Source of the DNA: Bog-950 sp044225825
GTDB lineage: Bacteria; Bacteroidota; Bacteroidia; Chitinophagales; LD1
DNA: 64,000 bases
Direction of reading: 5' to 3'
Assembly: GCA_044225825.1 (NCBI GenBank)
Contig: JBGAIB010000002.1
Span: forward strand, 124,001 to 188,000
Of the stretch, positions 8,558-17,747 are shown one piece after another (position 1 is the stretch's first letter; every line of letters starts with the position of its first letter). Under the pieces are notes generated by a model. That model was given only the letters and a program-made list of their open reading frames with translations, was not told the origin of the DNA and did not search any database. The translations under genes were made by a program, and so were the position numbers.

Positions 8558-10036
8558 ATGATACGAAAGACTGATAAGCTGTTCGATTTTATACAATCGA
8601 TGACAGCCCACGAGCGGGGTTATTTTAAACAGAACGCCAACAAGAGCTCTTTTTATGTTATACTTTTTGATGCTATTTGCAAGCAGCACGAGTATAACGA
8701 GCGTGAACTTGCCAGAATCCTAAAAAAACACGGATGTGCCCGAAAAATTTCCGCCATTAAAGAATACCTATGGCGGGAACTCACACAGGCAATGGCACCC
8801 TACCATCTAATTAAAACACCTATCGGCGAAGCCATCGCCCAAATGCAACGGCTGCATCTGATGTACAGCAAAGGTCTTAGCAAACACATACACCGTGAAC
8901 TGGAAGCTCTAAAAAAGTTTTGCATTCGTTATGAATTATTCGATACACTGCTGCATGCCCTGCACTTTGAGTTTCGATTTGGCTTCCATCAGCTATCGTT
9001 GAATGATAATTTCTGGGCTCAGTTTCACGACAGTGTCTATTCGAACATGGTGCACATGCAGTTATCTGAAATACAGCATAACATTTATGTAAAGGTGATG
9101 CACGATCCCGAACGTCGCAACAGCAGCTACTACCGCCGGCAGGTAGAGACCATGATACAGCATACAGCCATGACTGACCCTATTGTAAAAGGCAGCGTAC
9201 GCTTACAGATCATTCGTGAGGGTATTCTGGATTTATACGCCAACCTCCAGGGCGACTATGAGGCTATCATACGTCACAACATGAACATTGTGGCCCTGCT
9301 GGAGAGCAAGCCTTACCTGATCAAAGACGGGCGCGAGATATCGCTTATATGTTCCAACATCGCCACTGCACTTGCCAACGCCGGTCAACGCGAACAGTTG
9401 GTGCGTTGGATTGATGAAATTATTGAGCGCTTTCATAAAATACCTGATCATCATGCTGACACCATGGGGCACGAGATGGAGGTGCTTGTACTAAAAATGC
9501 TGGGTGGGCATGATTTTTCGAACCTCCAAAAGCTTTTGAACCGCTTTAACAACCCTTCGCACAGGGTGCCGGCGGCCATTAAGCAAAAACTATACTTCTA
9601 CTTTACGGTAGCTTTGATTAAAAGCGGCAAAGAGGACGATGCCCTTGATTGTATTAACGAGGCACTTACCTTCTATCGTAAACATAAAGCCCTCGGCTAT
9701 TCCTATTCTGAACAACTTAAAGTAATGCACTTACTGCTCCATTATCAAAAAGGCAACTTTGTGTATGTAAGCAACCAGATAGAGAGTTTTTTGCGGGGCA
9801 ACAAAGCCCCTGCCGGTGAAAGAGAAAGTACGCTTATAATAGCCCGATATTTAGCACAGGCAGTTAAATCGGCGCAGCCCAATGGCGTACTAAAAAACCT
9901 GAAGGCAACGTTGATTTCAGAGTTTCCGGAAACGGCAAACCCGGTATTTATAGATATGCCCTTGTGGGTTGATGCTTTACTGGCCAAAACCACTTATTCT
10001 GTAGTTAATAAGGAGGCCAAACATCAAAAAGCCTGA
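8558..10036 (+). CDS. uncharacterised alpha-helical repeat protein
   Basis: A 492-residue cytosolic protein with no signal peptide or membrane segment. The N-terminus (KLFDFIQSMTAHERGYFKQ, then YVILFDAICKQHEYNE) resembles a family I remember as widespread and unnamed in Bacteroidota. The rest is almost entirely amphipathic helices of TPR-like length, e.g. DALDCINEALTFYRKHKALG. No catalytic motif is seen. TPR-like folds suggest protein binding. The start at 8558 (MIRKTDKL) matches the family N-terminus better than an in-frame upstream alternative start. It stands alone, with a consensus -7 box directly upstream and a hairpin after its stop. Confidence 0.75.
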   Translation: MIRKTDKLFDFIQSMTAHERGYFKQNANKSSFYVILFDAICKQHEYNERELARILKKHGCARKISAIKEYLWRELTQAMAPYHLIKTPIGEAIAQMQRLHLMYSKGLSKHIHRELEALKKFCIRYELFDTLLHALHFEFRFGFHQLSLNDNFWAQFHDSVYSNMVHMQLSEIQHNIYVKVMHDPERRNSSYYRRQVETMIQHTAMTDPIVKGSVRLQIIREGILDLYANLQGDYEAIIRHNMNIVALLESKPYLIKDGREISLICSNIATALANAGQREQLVRWIDEIIERFHKIPDHHADTMGHEMEVLVLKMLGGHDFSNLQKLLNRFNNPSHRVPAAIKQKLYFYFTVALIKSGKEDDALDCINEALTFYRKHKALGYSYSEQLKVMHLLLHYQKGNFVYVSNQIESFLRGNKAPAGERESTLIIARYLAQAVKSAQPNGVLKNLKATLISEFPETANPVFIDMPLWVDALLAKTTYSVVNKEAKHQKA

Positions 10037-10059
10037 TTGTAATACTTCGACCACCAAAA

Positions 10060-10096
10060 CACAAAAACGGGAGGAATTATCCTGCCCGCCTTTGTG
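10060..10096. terminator. imperfect hairpin between converging genes
   Basis: CACAAAAACGGGAGG pairs with CCTGCCCGCCTTTGTG (two G-U pairs, one bulge, 6-nt loop). Its position between stops at 10036 (+) and 10116 (-) fits a shared terminator. The stem is imperfect. Confidence 0.4.
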
Positions 10097-10115
10097 GTAT
10101 AACTTTATGTTTTGT

Positions 10116-10727
10116 TTATTGATGATCGAATATTCCAAACTCGCCGGTTTCTATTGAAGCGGATGTTTTGGGTAAGCGATCCAGTATTACTGCAGGTACT
10201 TCTACTCTCAGTTTTTCTATTTTACCTTTTATGTTCAAAATAGGCGTGTTGCCATCGTTAGCAAACATCTGTTTAACCTTGGCGTCAAACTCAGCGGTAA
10301 GTGCAAAGCTTTTATGGTCGTTAGCCCAGGCAATTTCTTTTACGGTAAAAGTGGTTTCGGTTGGCAGCATAAAGTACTTCTGCTTATTGAACTCAAACTG
10401 TACCTTTTGAAGGCTTACATTGCCCGGTGTTCCCTCGGCATAAGCATAGGCTATGTCGATGCGCTGTGGGTTATAGGATCCGTTTTTTGTGCGAACACTG
10501 TTGCCATAAAAGGTAAGGTTGGTTACGATTGTTCCATTCGATTCGCTTAGCGAAGCACTGGAACTGCTCTGATCGCGTGCATCAAAGCGGAAACCATCAA
10601 TACGTATAGCATAGCCGTTCTTAATCTGAAACAGGATGGCCTCATCGGTTATAATCTCCTCGTCTTCAAAAGAGGAAAAAGCCACAAACGAAAGTGCCAA
10701 CAACAGAAATAGGGGTAGTTTTCTCAT
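10116..10727 (-). CDS. secreted protein of unknown function
   Basis: A 203-residue exported protein that I do not recognise. The start at 10727 gives a signal peptide MRKLPLFLLLALSFVAFSS; the in-frame extension to 10784 is not hydrophobic and is unlikely. There is no lipobox cysteine. The mature part is predicted mostly beta: YAIRIDGFRFDARDQSSSS, then VSLQKVQFEFNKQKYFMLP. It ends in a charged tail (EFGIFDHQ). It might be a periplasmic lipocalin- or beta-barrel-like protein, but nothing shows that directly. Divergent from the DUF3592 gene at 10877. Confidence 0.65.
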   Translation of the reverse strand: MRKLPLFLLLALSFVAFSSFEDEEIITDEAILFQIKNGYAIRIDGFRFDARDQSSSSASLSESNGTIVTNLTFYGNSVRTKNGSYNPQRIDIAYAYAEGTPGNVSLQKVQFEFNKQKYFMLPTETTFTVKEIAWANDHKSFALTAEFDAKVKQMFANDGNTPILNIKGKIEKLRVEVPAVILDRLPKTSASIETGEFGIFDHQ

Positions 10728-10876
10728 ATACTCGGGTTTAACCCACAAAGGTCCGTGGGACTTAATTCTACGAGGCCACACCAAAAAGGTTACACCACTT
10801 TTCGCACGGCAGGTTTAAAACCAAACGATTACCGATTGAAAAAACATACATGTATTAATACTTACTATATTAACGT

Positions 10877-11299
10877 ATGCATCCATCGCGCTTTGGGATA
10901 TTCATAATGTTGTTTTTGGCCTTGCTATCGCTGGTTATAGTAGGTTGGCTACAGTGGCAACAAAGGAAAACACTAGAAAGGTGTAGCACTATAACACAGG
11001 GCAGAATCACGGGCTTACACCCTGTGAGCGCACGCAAAAGCAAAGGCTACCGGGTTGATTATAGGTATGAAGTAGATGGGAAAAGCTATGTTAAAACGGA
11101 AAAAGTAACCGGCTTTTTTCAAGATGGCAGCGGTTTATATACAGGGCAAACAATAGCGGTGCATTATAATGCGTTGGACCCTGGTGATTGCCTTGCCTTT
11201 CCCCGAAAAGATTACTGGATAATTGCTTTAATAGGCCTGGCATTTGCCATCCCCTTATCAGTGGCATTGTTCAAACGTGGTAATCAGGCTGCGGCCTAG
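10877..11299 (+). CDS. DUF3592-like membrane protein
   Basis: A 140-residue inner-membrane protein with two transmembrane helices (IFIMLFLALLSLVIVGWL near 8-25 and IIALIGLAFAIPLSVALF near 114-131). Between them lies a soluble beta domain containing GRITGLHPVSARKSKGYRV and VDYRYEVDGKSYVKTEKV, the arrangement of DUF3592 proteins (an outward-facing domain between two helices). The role of the family is unknown. The stop overlaps the converging DUF4293 gene by 4 nt. Confidence 0.75.
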   Translation: MHPSRFGIFIMLFLALLSLVIVGWLQWQQRKTLERCSTITQGRITGLHPVSARKSKGYRVDYRYEVDGKSYVKTEKVTGFFQDGSGLYTGQTIAVHYNALDPGDCLAFPRKDYWIIALIGLAFAIPLSVALFKRGNQAAA

Positions 11300-11766
11300 C
11301 GTAAACGATCTACACTTTTCAGTAAGGCTTCATCCTTACGGATGTTATAGATTGCCAGCAACTGGAATACAATTGCCAGAATGCTGAAGGCATTCCAGAA
11401 TGTTAATTTAACAGTACAGGCTATAGTGCTGTGCAGAAACTCGTTGTAAACGCAAGGCTTCGTTTGATATTTATAAAACACGAAGGCCTCGGCGCAAATG
11501 GTAAAAAGCACTGCGAACCAGCCAAACAACACCTGTATACTGCGTTTTTTGTATAAGAAGATAGCTAACAACGAAAAGCCCGCTGCTGTACCGGCAAAAA
11601 TAGCAGTTATAAAAACCAGATAGCCCTGATAGAACTGATATACCTCCCATGCACGGGTCTCGTTTGTAAATTTATCCTGGTGAAAACCAATGGCAGGCAT
11701 CCATAAAAACAGGCCTAAAGAAATGATTGCCAGTATGAAAAATACCGTTTGTATTCTTTGAATCAT
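11296..11766 (-). CDS. DUF4293 family membrane protein
   Basis: A 156-residue protein with four predicted transmembrane helices. The start MIQRIQTVFFILAII and end RKDEALLKSVDRLR are signature ends of the Bacteroidota DUF4293 family. The function is unknown; the family is broadly conserved in this phylum. A good promoter (TTTG-N18-TAGGTTTG) lies 33-62 nt before the ATG. It overlaps the converging DUF3592 gene by four bases at the stops. Confidence 0.88.
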   Translation of the reverse strand: MIQRIQTVFFILAIISLGLFLWMPAIGFHQDKFTNETRAWEVYQFYQGYLVFITAIFAGTAAGFSLLAIFLYKKRSIQVLFGWFAVLFTICAEAFVFYKYQTKPCVYNEFLHSTIACTVKLTFWNAFSILAIVFQLLAIYNIRKDEALLKSVDRLR

Positions 11767-11798
11767 AGAATGCGTTTTATAAAATTACTTTTGGGCCA

Positions 11799-11828
11799 CA
11801 AACCTAAATTATTTTTTAACCGCTCAAA
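11799..11828 (-). promoter_or_regulatory. promoter for the DUF4293 gene
   Basis: On the minus strand TTTG (11825-11828), an 18-nt spacer, then TAGGTTTG (11799-11806). Both boxes match the Bacteroidota primary sigma consensus. The expected leader is about 25-30 nt. Confidence 0.6.
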
Positions 11829-11866
11829 CTCAAACCCGGCTGCTCGTTTGCGGACGGTAAAATAAA

Positions 11867-13060
11867 ATGGAAGTGTATATAATAGATGCTATACGCACCC
11901 CAATTGGAAAATTTAACGGAACGCTGAGCACAATTCGCCCCGATGACCTGGCGGCGTTGGTAATAAAAAAGCTGGTAGAGCGCAATAATAGCTGGTTGAA
12001 ACCTGCAGAAATAGAAGAAGTAGTATTAGGTGCAGCCAACCAAAGCGGCGAAGACAACCGCAATGTAGCCCGTATGGCGGCGTTGCTGGCCGGTTTACCG
12101 GTTACCGTGGCAGGTGTTACGGTAAACCGCTTATGTGCCTCAGGCTTACAGGCAATAGCAGATGCTAGCCGTGCCATAAAAGCCGGCGATGGCGATATAT
12201 TTATAGCCGGGGGTGTTGAAAGCATGACCCGCGCACCTTATGTGTTGGCTAAAGCATCAACGGGATTTGACCGTGCCCAGCAGATGTTTGACACAACTAT
12301 CGGCTGGCGATTTACCAATAAAGCATTTTCGAAAGAAGTAACCATTAGTATGGGCGAAACTGCTGAGAACGTAGCCCAAAAATGGAATATCAGCCGCGCT
12401 GAGCAGGATGCCTTTGCTCATCAATCGCAACTGAAATACCATCAGGCACACCAGGCAGGTAAGTTTAACGAAGAGATGGTGCCCGTGGAACTTGACAAAG
12501 GCAAAGGGGAGAAAGTGTTCTTCGAAAAAGATGAACATCCCCGTTTATCGAGTGTAGAAGATCTGGCCAAGCTAAAACCCGCCTTTACCAAGGATGGCAC
12601 CGTTACTGCTGGTAACTCATCTGGTATTAATGATGGTGCTGCTATGTTGCTGCTGGTAAGCGGCGATGTTGTTAAGAAGTATAATCTACAGCCCATGGCC
12701 CGGGTAGTATCAGTAGCGGTTGCAGGTGTGGAACCCGCCTACATGGGCATTGGCCCCGTGCCCGCTACTCAAAAAGCGCTCAAACGTGCCGATCTGACTG
12801 TGGCCGACCTTGGATTGGTTGAATTAAATGAAGCTTTTGCCTCCCAATCGCTGGCCTGTATGCGCGATTTGGGGCTTAATCCGGAGATTGTGAACGTAAA
12901 TGGCGGTTCTATCGCACTGGGTCATCCGCTTGGTTGTTCCGGTGCCCGTATTAGCACCACCCTGTTATACGAAATGAAGCGCCGCAACGTTAAATACGGC
13001 CTGGCCACTATGTGTATTGGTGTGGGACAGGGCGAAGCCATTATTTACGAAAAGTGTTAA
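11867..13060 (+). CDS. pcaF: thiolase, 3-oxoadipyl-CoA thiolase-like
   Basis: A 397-residue degradative thiolase (acyl-CoA + acetyl-CoA from 3-oxoacyl-CoA, cytosolic). The acylated nucleophile is C90 (VNRLCASG), with H353 (GHPLGCSG) and C383 (TMCIGVGQG) completing the active site. The segments ANQSGEDNRNVARMA and TTIGWRF are close to the PcaF/PaaJ subgroup that cleaves 3-oxoadipyl-CoA in aromatic catabolism. No other aromatic-degradation gene is present, so a general acetyl-CoA acyltransferase role remains possible. A desaturase gene follows 46 nt downstream and may be co-transcribed, which would fit fatty-acid metabolism instead. The symbol names the subgroup, not a proven substrate. Confidence 0.88.
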   Translation: MEVYIIDAIRTPIGKFNGTLSTIRPDDLAALVIKKLVERNNSWLKPAEIEEVVLGAANQSGEDNRNVARMAALLAGLPVTVAGVTVNRLCASGLQAIADASRAIKAGDGDIFIAGGVESMTRAPYVLAKASTGFDRAQQMFDTTIGWRFTNKAFSKEVTISMGETAENVAQKWNISRAEQDAFAHQSQLKYHQAHQAGKFNEEMVPVELDKGKGEKVFFEKDEHPRLSSVEDLAKLKPAFTKDGTVTAGNSSGINDGAAMLLLVSGDVVKKYNLQPMARVVSVAVAGVEPAYMGIGPVPATQKALKRADLTVADLGLVELNEAFASQSLACMRDLGLNPEIVNVNGGSIALGHPLGCSGARISTTLLYEMKRRNVKYGLATMCIGVGQGEAIIYEKC

Positions 13061-13106
13061 TCTCGTTTACCAAGTATCAATTCGTGTTACTGATTAATTA
13101 GTGCTG

Positions 13107-14174
13107 ATGGAGTTAAACCTTACCGATCCTGTATACGTTCCGAAGGAGCATTACAATTTTGTTGAACGCTTTTTTCTGAAGCTCATCCGCGATGAGCGCG
13201 ACCTGCCTTTTGTTTGGCTATCGTTGCGCATCTTGCTAGTTATTATTCCACTTTCGGTATTGATGTTCTTTTATTTCCGCTGGTGGATTGCTGTGCCGTT
13301 GATGGTAGTAAACCTGGCGACAGGACTTGGCCCCTACATTCTGATGCTGCACAACACCTCGCACCGTAAGTTATATAAGGAAGAGTATAGTGTTTTAAAC
13401 TACCTGATCCCCTGGGTGCTGGGACCGTTTTATGGCGAAACGCCCGAAACCTATTTTGGACACCATATTATGATGCACCATGCCGAAAACAATCAGATTG
13501 ACGACCTGAGCTGCACCATGAATTACCAGCGCGATAGCTTTATCGATTTCCTGAAATACTTTTTCATCTTCTTCTTTTTCGGGATGAGCGACCTTACCTA
13601 CTACTTTAAGCGCAAAAACCGCTGGAAATTTGTCCGCAAGGTCATGATGGGCGAAATAGGATTTATAGTGATGTGCGTTGTGCTCTGGCAATTTAACTGG
13701 GCGGCAACGCTTACTGTTTTTGTTATACCGTTTATAGTAGCCCGTTTTGGTATGATGGCCGGCAACTGGGCGCAACACGCTTTTATAGATGCGAGCGACC
13801 CTGAAAGCCCATATAAAAACAGCCTTACCTGTATTAATGCAGGCTATAACCATATGTGCTTTAATGATGGTTACCATATTGGCCACCACGTTCGCCCCAA
13901 TATGCACTGGACCGATATGCCGGGGGAATTACAAAAGAACATTGAGAAGTATAAGCAGAATAATGCGATAATCTTCCAGGGTATCGACTTCTTTGTAGTA
14001 TGGTTTTTGCTGGTTACCAAGAGCTATAAAACACTGGCATCAAAGTATGTTGACATACGTCAGGAGTTCACCACACAGGATGAAATTATCGCTATGCTTA
14101 AAACGCGCATTGCGCGCTTTGATATGAAACGGGTGAATCTGAATGCCAATGTTATATTCAACAACATTCAGTAA
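13107..14174 (+). CDS. fatty acid desaturase family membrane di-iron protein
   Basis: A 355-residue integral membrane enzyme of the desaturase/hydroxylase superfamily. Three histidine clusters supply a di-iron site: HNTSH (82-86), HHIMMHH (119-125) and GYHIGHH (256-261), with additional H in NWAQH. Hydrophobic stretches around 38-80 and 152-215 form the membrane helices. It would use O2 to introduce a double bond or hydroxyl into a lipid. The ATG at 13107 is preferred over GTG at 13101, which adds only two residues. It follows the thiolase in the same direction and precedes truA by 25 nt; these three may form one transcript. The substrate is unknown. Confidence 0.88.
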   Translation: MELNLTDPVYVPKEHYNFVERFFLKLIRDERDLPFVWLSLRILLVIIPLSVLMFFYFRWWIAVPLMVVNLATGLGPYILMLHNTSHRKLYKEEYSVLNYLIPWVLGPFYGETPETYFGHHIMMHHAENNQIDDLSCTMNYQRDSFIDFLKYFFIFFFFGMSDLTYYFKRKNRWKFVRKVMMGEIGFIVMCVVLWQFNWAATLTVFVIPFIVARFGMMAGNWAQHAFIDASDPESPYKNSLTCINAGYNHMCFNDGYHIGHHVRPNMHWTDMPGELQKNIEKYKQNNAIIFQGIDFFVVWFLLVTKSYKTLASKYVDIRQEFTTQDEIIAMLKTRIARFDMKRVNLNANVIFNNIQ

Positions 14175-14199
14175 CCATTCATTCAATTAAGCAATAAGC

Positions 14200-15030
14200 A
14201 TGCGCTATTTCCTTCATCTCTCCTACGACGGTACTCAGTACTGTGGCTGGCAGGTGCAGGCCAATGTGCCATCGGTACAGCAAACCATAAATGAGGCATT
14301 GTTTAAACTATTACGGCACGAGATCCGTTCCATGGGTTGTGGCCGCACCGATACCGGTGTACACGCCAAGGACTTTTATATGCACGTAGACCTTGAGCGT
14401 GAAATTGATATTCCCGATGTGCTGTTCAGGTTAAATTGCGTTTTACCCGATGCCATTACGATTTACCGCATCCTGCCACTGGATGAAAAGGCACATGCGC
14501 GGTTTGATGCCACGGAACGCACCTACGAATATTTTGTGTATTTCGATAAATCGACCTTTATACGCCGCTATGCTTTCTTCCAGGGATTTTACAAAATTAA
14601 CTGGGACAAAGTTGTTGAGGCAGCTTCATTTCTTCCTACCATACAGGACTTCACTTCCCTCTGTTTACCTAGCGAAGATTTTAAAACCAACATCTGCTAT
14701 ATCAAACAGGCACGATGGGACATATTACCATCCCACCACCTGGTATTAAAACCTTACGACCCTCTAACACAGTATGAGATGCTTACCCCTGGAAGAATAG
14801 CACAACCCTACGAGGCGTTTCGCTTCACTATTACATCCAATCGATTTTTGCGGGGTATGGTTCGAAAAATTGTAGGCACTACCTTAATGGTAGGTAAAGG
14901 CAAAATAAGTGTAGATGAGTTTAAGGAAACTGTATTAGCTAAAAAGGATTTTAAAATCCATTACCTGGCTCCGCCTAACGGATTGTTTCTTTCAGAGGTG
15001 AAGTATCCTTATATCACCAAGTTCCCTTAA
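14200..15030 (+). CDS. truA: tRNA pseudouridine synthase A
   Basis: A 276-residue TruA, which isomerises uridines 38-40 in the tRNA anticodon arm. The catalytic aspartate is D51 in GCGRTDTGVHA, the most conserved motif of the family. The N-terminal strand RYFLHLSYDGTQYCGWQ and the C-terminal FLRGMVRKIVGT are typical. The length matches the family. The ATG is 25 nt after the desaturase stop. It converges on the lipoprotein operon ending at 15033, only 2 nt away, with no obvious terminator between. Confidence 0.96.
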   Translation: MRYFLHLSYDGTQYCGWQVQANVPSVQQTINEALFKLLRHEIRSMGCGRTDTGVHAKDFYMHVDLEREIDIPDVLFRLNCVLPDAITIYRILPLDEKAHARFDATERTYEYFVYFDKSTFIRRYAFFQGFYKINWDKVVEAASFLPTIQDFTSLCLPSEDFKTNICYIKQARWDILPSHHLVLKPYDPLTQYEMLTPGRIAQPYEAFRFTITSNRFLRGMVRKIVGTTLMVGKGKISVDEFKETVLAKKDFKIHYLAPPNGLFLSEVKYPYITKFP

Positions 15031-15032
15031 TG

Positions 15033-15482
15033 TTATTGATTAATAGTAATTGACGAGGTGGTAACATGGTTGCTTTCGTTGCCGGCCCGGTCCTTTACAT
15101 ATATCGTATACATTGCGCTTTCGCTGGCATGCGTATCGTCGGCAAAACTTTGCGGAGGCAGAACAATATCGAGCGTACCCTTAATGATCACCTTTGCATC
15201 GGGCCCTAGCTGGCTGATGCGATACTGGCTGGCAACATTGTTGCGGCTATCCGTAACAAACAGGTTTTTTACATCGGGTGTGTTTTCGCCCAGGTCGCCG
15301 TCGCCGTCTGTATATTCTACCTTAATTACCACTTCGTCCTGATATTTAACAGCCGGGTTGGGGCTGATGGAAATAAACTTAAGCGATGGGGTATTAGAAA
15401 TTGCCTCCTCCTTTTTGCAGGCAGTAACAGCCATCAACAAAGCCGCCAAACCAATCATTGTGTATCCGCGTAGATGCATCAT
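15033..15482 (-). CDS. Ig-like lipoprotein, last gene of the DUF1501 operon
   Basis: A 149-residue predicted lipoprotein. The ATG at 15482 (or the next one at 15479) starts a signal peptide ending AVTA-C-KKEE. The mature part starts as a beta sandwich (FISISPNPAVKYQDEVV) with an acidic DGDGDLGE loop that may bind calcium, a pattern frequent in Bacteroidota lipoproteins. It ends SITINQ. The start lies 7 nt from the stop of the upstream cytochrome-like gene, so it is the fifth gene of the operon 19132-15033. Function unknown; probably a structural or binding partner of the operon's other surface lipoproteins (inference). Confidence 0.75.
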   Translation of the reverse strand: MMHLRGYTMIGLAALLMAVTACKKEEAISNTPSLKFISISPNPAVKYQDEVVIKVEYTDGDGDLGENTPDVKNLFVTDSRNNVASQYRISQLGPDAKVIIKGTLDIVLPPQSFADDTHASESAMYTIYVKDRAGNESNHVTTSSITINQ

Positions 15483-15489
15483 GGTCAAT

Positions 15490-16428
15490 TTATTTCCGGA
15501 TAAAACTCCAGTAGGTTTTATAAGCATAGGGCAACTCATTGGGTGGGAACTCCGTATTATTTACATGGTCGCCATCGTTTACATAATAGCGCATAAACAA
15601 GGTATCGTTTAAGGGCAATGAGGCGGCATTAACAGCCACCAGCCATCCCTGCTGACCACCCAAACTAAAGAAGGTAGCGGGCAATACAGTAGCACCGCTG
15701 AAATTATCGGAATCCGTAGAAATCTTAAGCTTGTTGTATTGTAACAGGTTCATTGCAGTGCTATCGTCGTTCACTAATACCGCTATATAGAACGAAGCGA
15801 TGCTATCTGCCAAAACAAATGGATTATAGTAAATGGAATCCAGCCTATTGTTGCCATAGTTTACCTGGTAATTGGTGCTGGCAGCCAGATAACCCTGAAT
15901 TACAGGTTCGCTGTTTGGGTATTGCGGCACGTGGCCAAACATATCGCGAGCGCCATGCATAATCCAATCGGCAATCAGGTGTATGCTGCTATCAGGCAAC
16001 GGTACACCTATATTATCCTGCGGCATGCGGTCGTTACTATTTACATAACAGCAGTTGGTAATACGCTCATACAAATTACTCCAGGTAGTGTCGAAAGGAA
16101 TTACCCGGTATTTAAACTCGTTTGCGGCGTTGTTCTTTAAAACTGGTGCATACACCAGGGTTGAATATGCAGATTGAGGAGTGCGGAAATCCGGCTCAAA
16201 ATTGCCTACGTGGCAACCCGGTAGAGCACACCGGGTGCTTAATACCATTTTATGCACGTAGGTAATGGTAAGCGAATCAATGGGAATGCCGTTAGCGGTG
16301 GTATCGGTATGCACAATATCTTCATAAGGGTTGTGTGGCGGTGGCGTGTCTTTTTTACAGGCATGCAGCATTACCATCAGAACAAGTAGTGCAGCGGAAC
16401 AACCGGATATATAGAGCAGCTTTTTCAT
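15490..16428 (-). CDS. cytochrome c-like lipoprotein with C-x4-C-H motif
   Basis: A 312-residue lipoprotein: signal peptide MKKLLYISGCSAALLVLMVM, lipobox LHA-C24 then KKD. Residues 67-73 are CALPGCH, a heme-like motif with four residues rather than two between the cysteines. It is followed by L-Y-E-R-I (119-123), D-R-M-P (133-136, possible distal Met) and ADWIMHGA (153-160). That order (Cys/His, then LY-R, MP, then W-I-x-x-GA) matches planctomycete-type cytochrome c domains as I remember them. The C-terminal half (175-312) is beta-rich, VLVNDDSTAMNL, and unassigned. Whether heme is attached cannot be told. It is the fourth gene of the operon, 11 nt after the DUF1501 gene. Confidence 0.75.
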   Translation of the reverse strand: MKKLLYISGCSAALLVLMVMLHACKKDTPPPHNPYEDIVHTDTTANGIPIDSLTITYVHKMVLSTRCALPGCHVGNFEPDFRTPQSAYSTLVYAPVLKNNAANEFKYRVIPFDTTWSNLYERITNCCYVNSNDRMPQDNIGVPLPDSSIHLIADWIMHGARDMFGHVPQYPNSEPVIQGYLAASTNYQVNYGNNRLDSIYYNPFVLADSIASFYIAVLVNDDSTAMNLLQYNKLKISTDSDNFSGATVLPATFFSLGGQQGWLVAVNAASLPLNDTLFMRYYVNDGDHVNNTEFPPNELPYAYKTYWSFIRK

Positions 16429-16439
16429 TCGGTGTATGC

Positions 16440-17738
16440 TTAATTAAATGCTTCATTTAAATGGCGGCCATCCAACATGCCAAGAGGCATATCGGTATCA
16501 AAGCCCAGTATATTAGCAATGGTGGGGACAATGTCCACCGTTTCGCCAACAACGCTGCTTATTACCTGCCCCTGCTTTACCACCCCCGGAGGACCGGCAA
16601 TCAAACAGAATATTTCGCGGCTCATTTGATCGTTGTTATGATCGAGCGCATAGCGGCCATAGGCATCTACCACGCTGTTAGGTTGCTGGTTGCGGCCGTG
16701 TTCAGGTGCAACAATCAGCACGGTATCGTTGGCAAGGCCCGGGGTACTTTGTATAGTCTCCCATAACTTGTAGAGTGCGAAATCGGCCAGGCGCATGTTG
16801 TTTACGTACTTGGTAAAATCAAAGTGCCCGATATCTACACCCTGCATGTTAATCACCATCAACTCGGGCTTAAACTCCTGTAATATCTTCGAGCCGAAGT
16901 GAATGTTGTACATGTCGTTGTTCATGCCGCCAACACCCCATGGATTATCGTGCAAACCCTGCGATACTTCGTTCATAATGGTTCGCAGAAAGGTTTGCAG
17001 GTGCTCGGCATCATCCGGTGTGTTTTTTACACCAGTAGAAACAGCTTCGGTAGAAGCTTTAAACTGCCCATCCATAAAGCCACGCATTATATCGCATTTG
17101 CTTTTTGCCGCCGCATCCAGTTGCAAAGGATTGCCCATTACGGAATTGGTGGTTGGCGAAAAAATGGACGCGGGTTGAATCATGTTAGCGCCATACAAAG
17201 CGCCGTAACCTTCATACGAACTATAGTTAAGAAAAGGATACGGGCCCAGTGAATCGCTTACCCACCAGGTATTCAAAGCTCCGTTGTTAGGGGAATTATG
17301 CTTGCGGTAGTATTCGAATATCGTAGGATACTTGGGTGGTTGTTTCAGTTGAATAGCTTCGTCGGTATACTTCCCGGTAATGGCTGTGGTGTGTCCATTG
17401 TAATGCCCTGTTGGCCCGTATGGGTATCGGAATTCCTTAAACAAGGTGCCCAATGTTTGCAGGCGCGTGGTGGCGGGTGCAGGAAGGGCCGTCATACCAC
17501 CCAGTATGTCTGCTGAAACAGATTCGTTACCGGTAAGCGTGTTTTGCAACAAGTTCCCTTCGCTTTTCTGCATACTCTCCAGGTTGCGTACACCGCCGGC
17601 GAACATGCAGAACACTACATGATTGGCTTTGCGCGAGCCTGTAGCAGCAAACAACCTGCCCGAAGGAAGTATGTAAGGTGCTACCAGAGCGCCTGCTGCC
17701 GTAAGTGCAGCATTTTTAATAAACTGTCTTCTTTTCAT
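16440..17738 (-). CDS. Tat-exported DUF1501 family protein
   Basis: A 432-residue protein of the DUF1501 branch of the alkaline phosphatase/sulfatase superfamily. The N-terminus has a twin-arginine signal (MKRRQFIKNAALTAAGALV), so it should be exported folded by the Tat system. Family-like segments include FCMFAGGVRNLESM, VINMQGVDIGHFDF and VLIVAPEHGRNQQPN (compare the EFGR-T motif of other DUF1501 proteins), and ETVDIVPTIANILGFD near the end. Metal and substrate are unknown for the family. DUF1501 genes are known to pair with DUF1800 or DUF1553 genes; here the partners are DUF4214-like lipoproteins. Third gene of the five-gene operon, 9 nt downstream of the previous stop. Confidence 0.88.
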   Translation of the reverse strand: MKRRQFIKNAALTAAGALVAPYILPSGRLFAATGSRKANHVVFCMFAGGVRNLESMQKSEGNLLQNTLTGNESVSADILGGMTALPAPATTRLQTLGTLFKEFRYPYGPTGHYNGHTTAITGKYTDEAIQLKQPPKYPTIFEYYRKHNSPNNGALNTWWVSDSLGPYPFLNYSSYEGYGALYGANMIQPASIFSPTTNSVMGNPLQLDAAAKSKCDIMRGFMDGQFKASTEAVSTGVKNTPDDAEHLQTFLRTIMNEVSQGLHDNPWGVGGMNNDMYNIHFGSKILQEFKPELMVINMQGVDIGHFDFTKYVNNMRLADFALYKLWETIQSTPGLANDTVLIVAPEHGRNQQPNSVVDAYGRYALDHNNDQMSREIFCLIAGPPGVVKQGQVISSVVGETVDIVPTIANILGFDTDMPLGMLDGRHLNEAFN

Positions 17739-17747
17739 AGCGCCGGA

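Noticed and set aside
13395..13907. 170-codon minus strand frame inside the desaturase gene
   Set aside because: His-rich because it mirrors the His boxes of the true gene.
11867..14174. An aromatic-degradation operon around the pcaF-like thiolase
   Set aside because: Only the thiolase fits; the next genes are a desaturase and truA.
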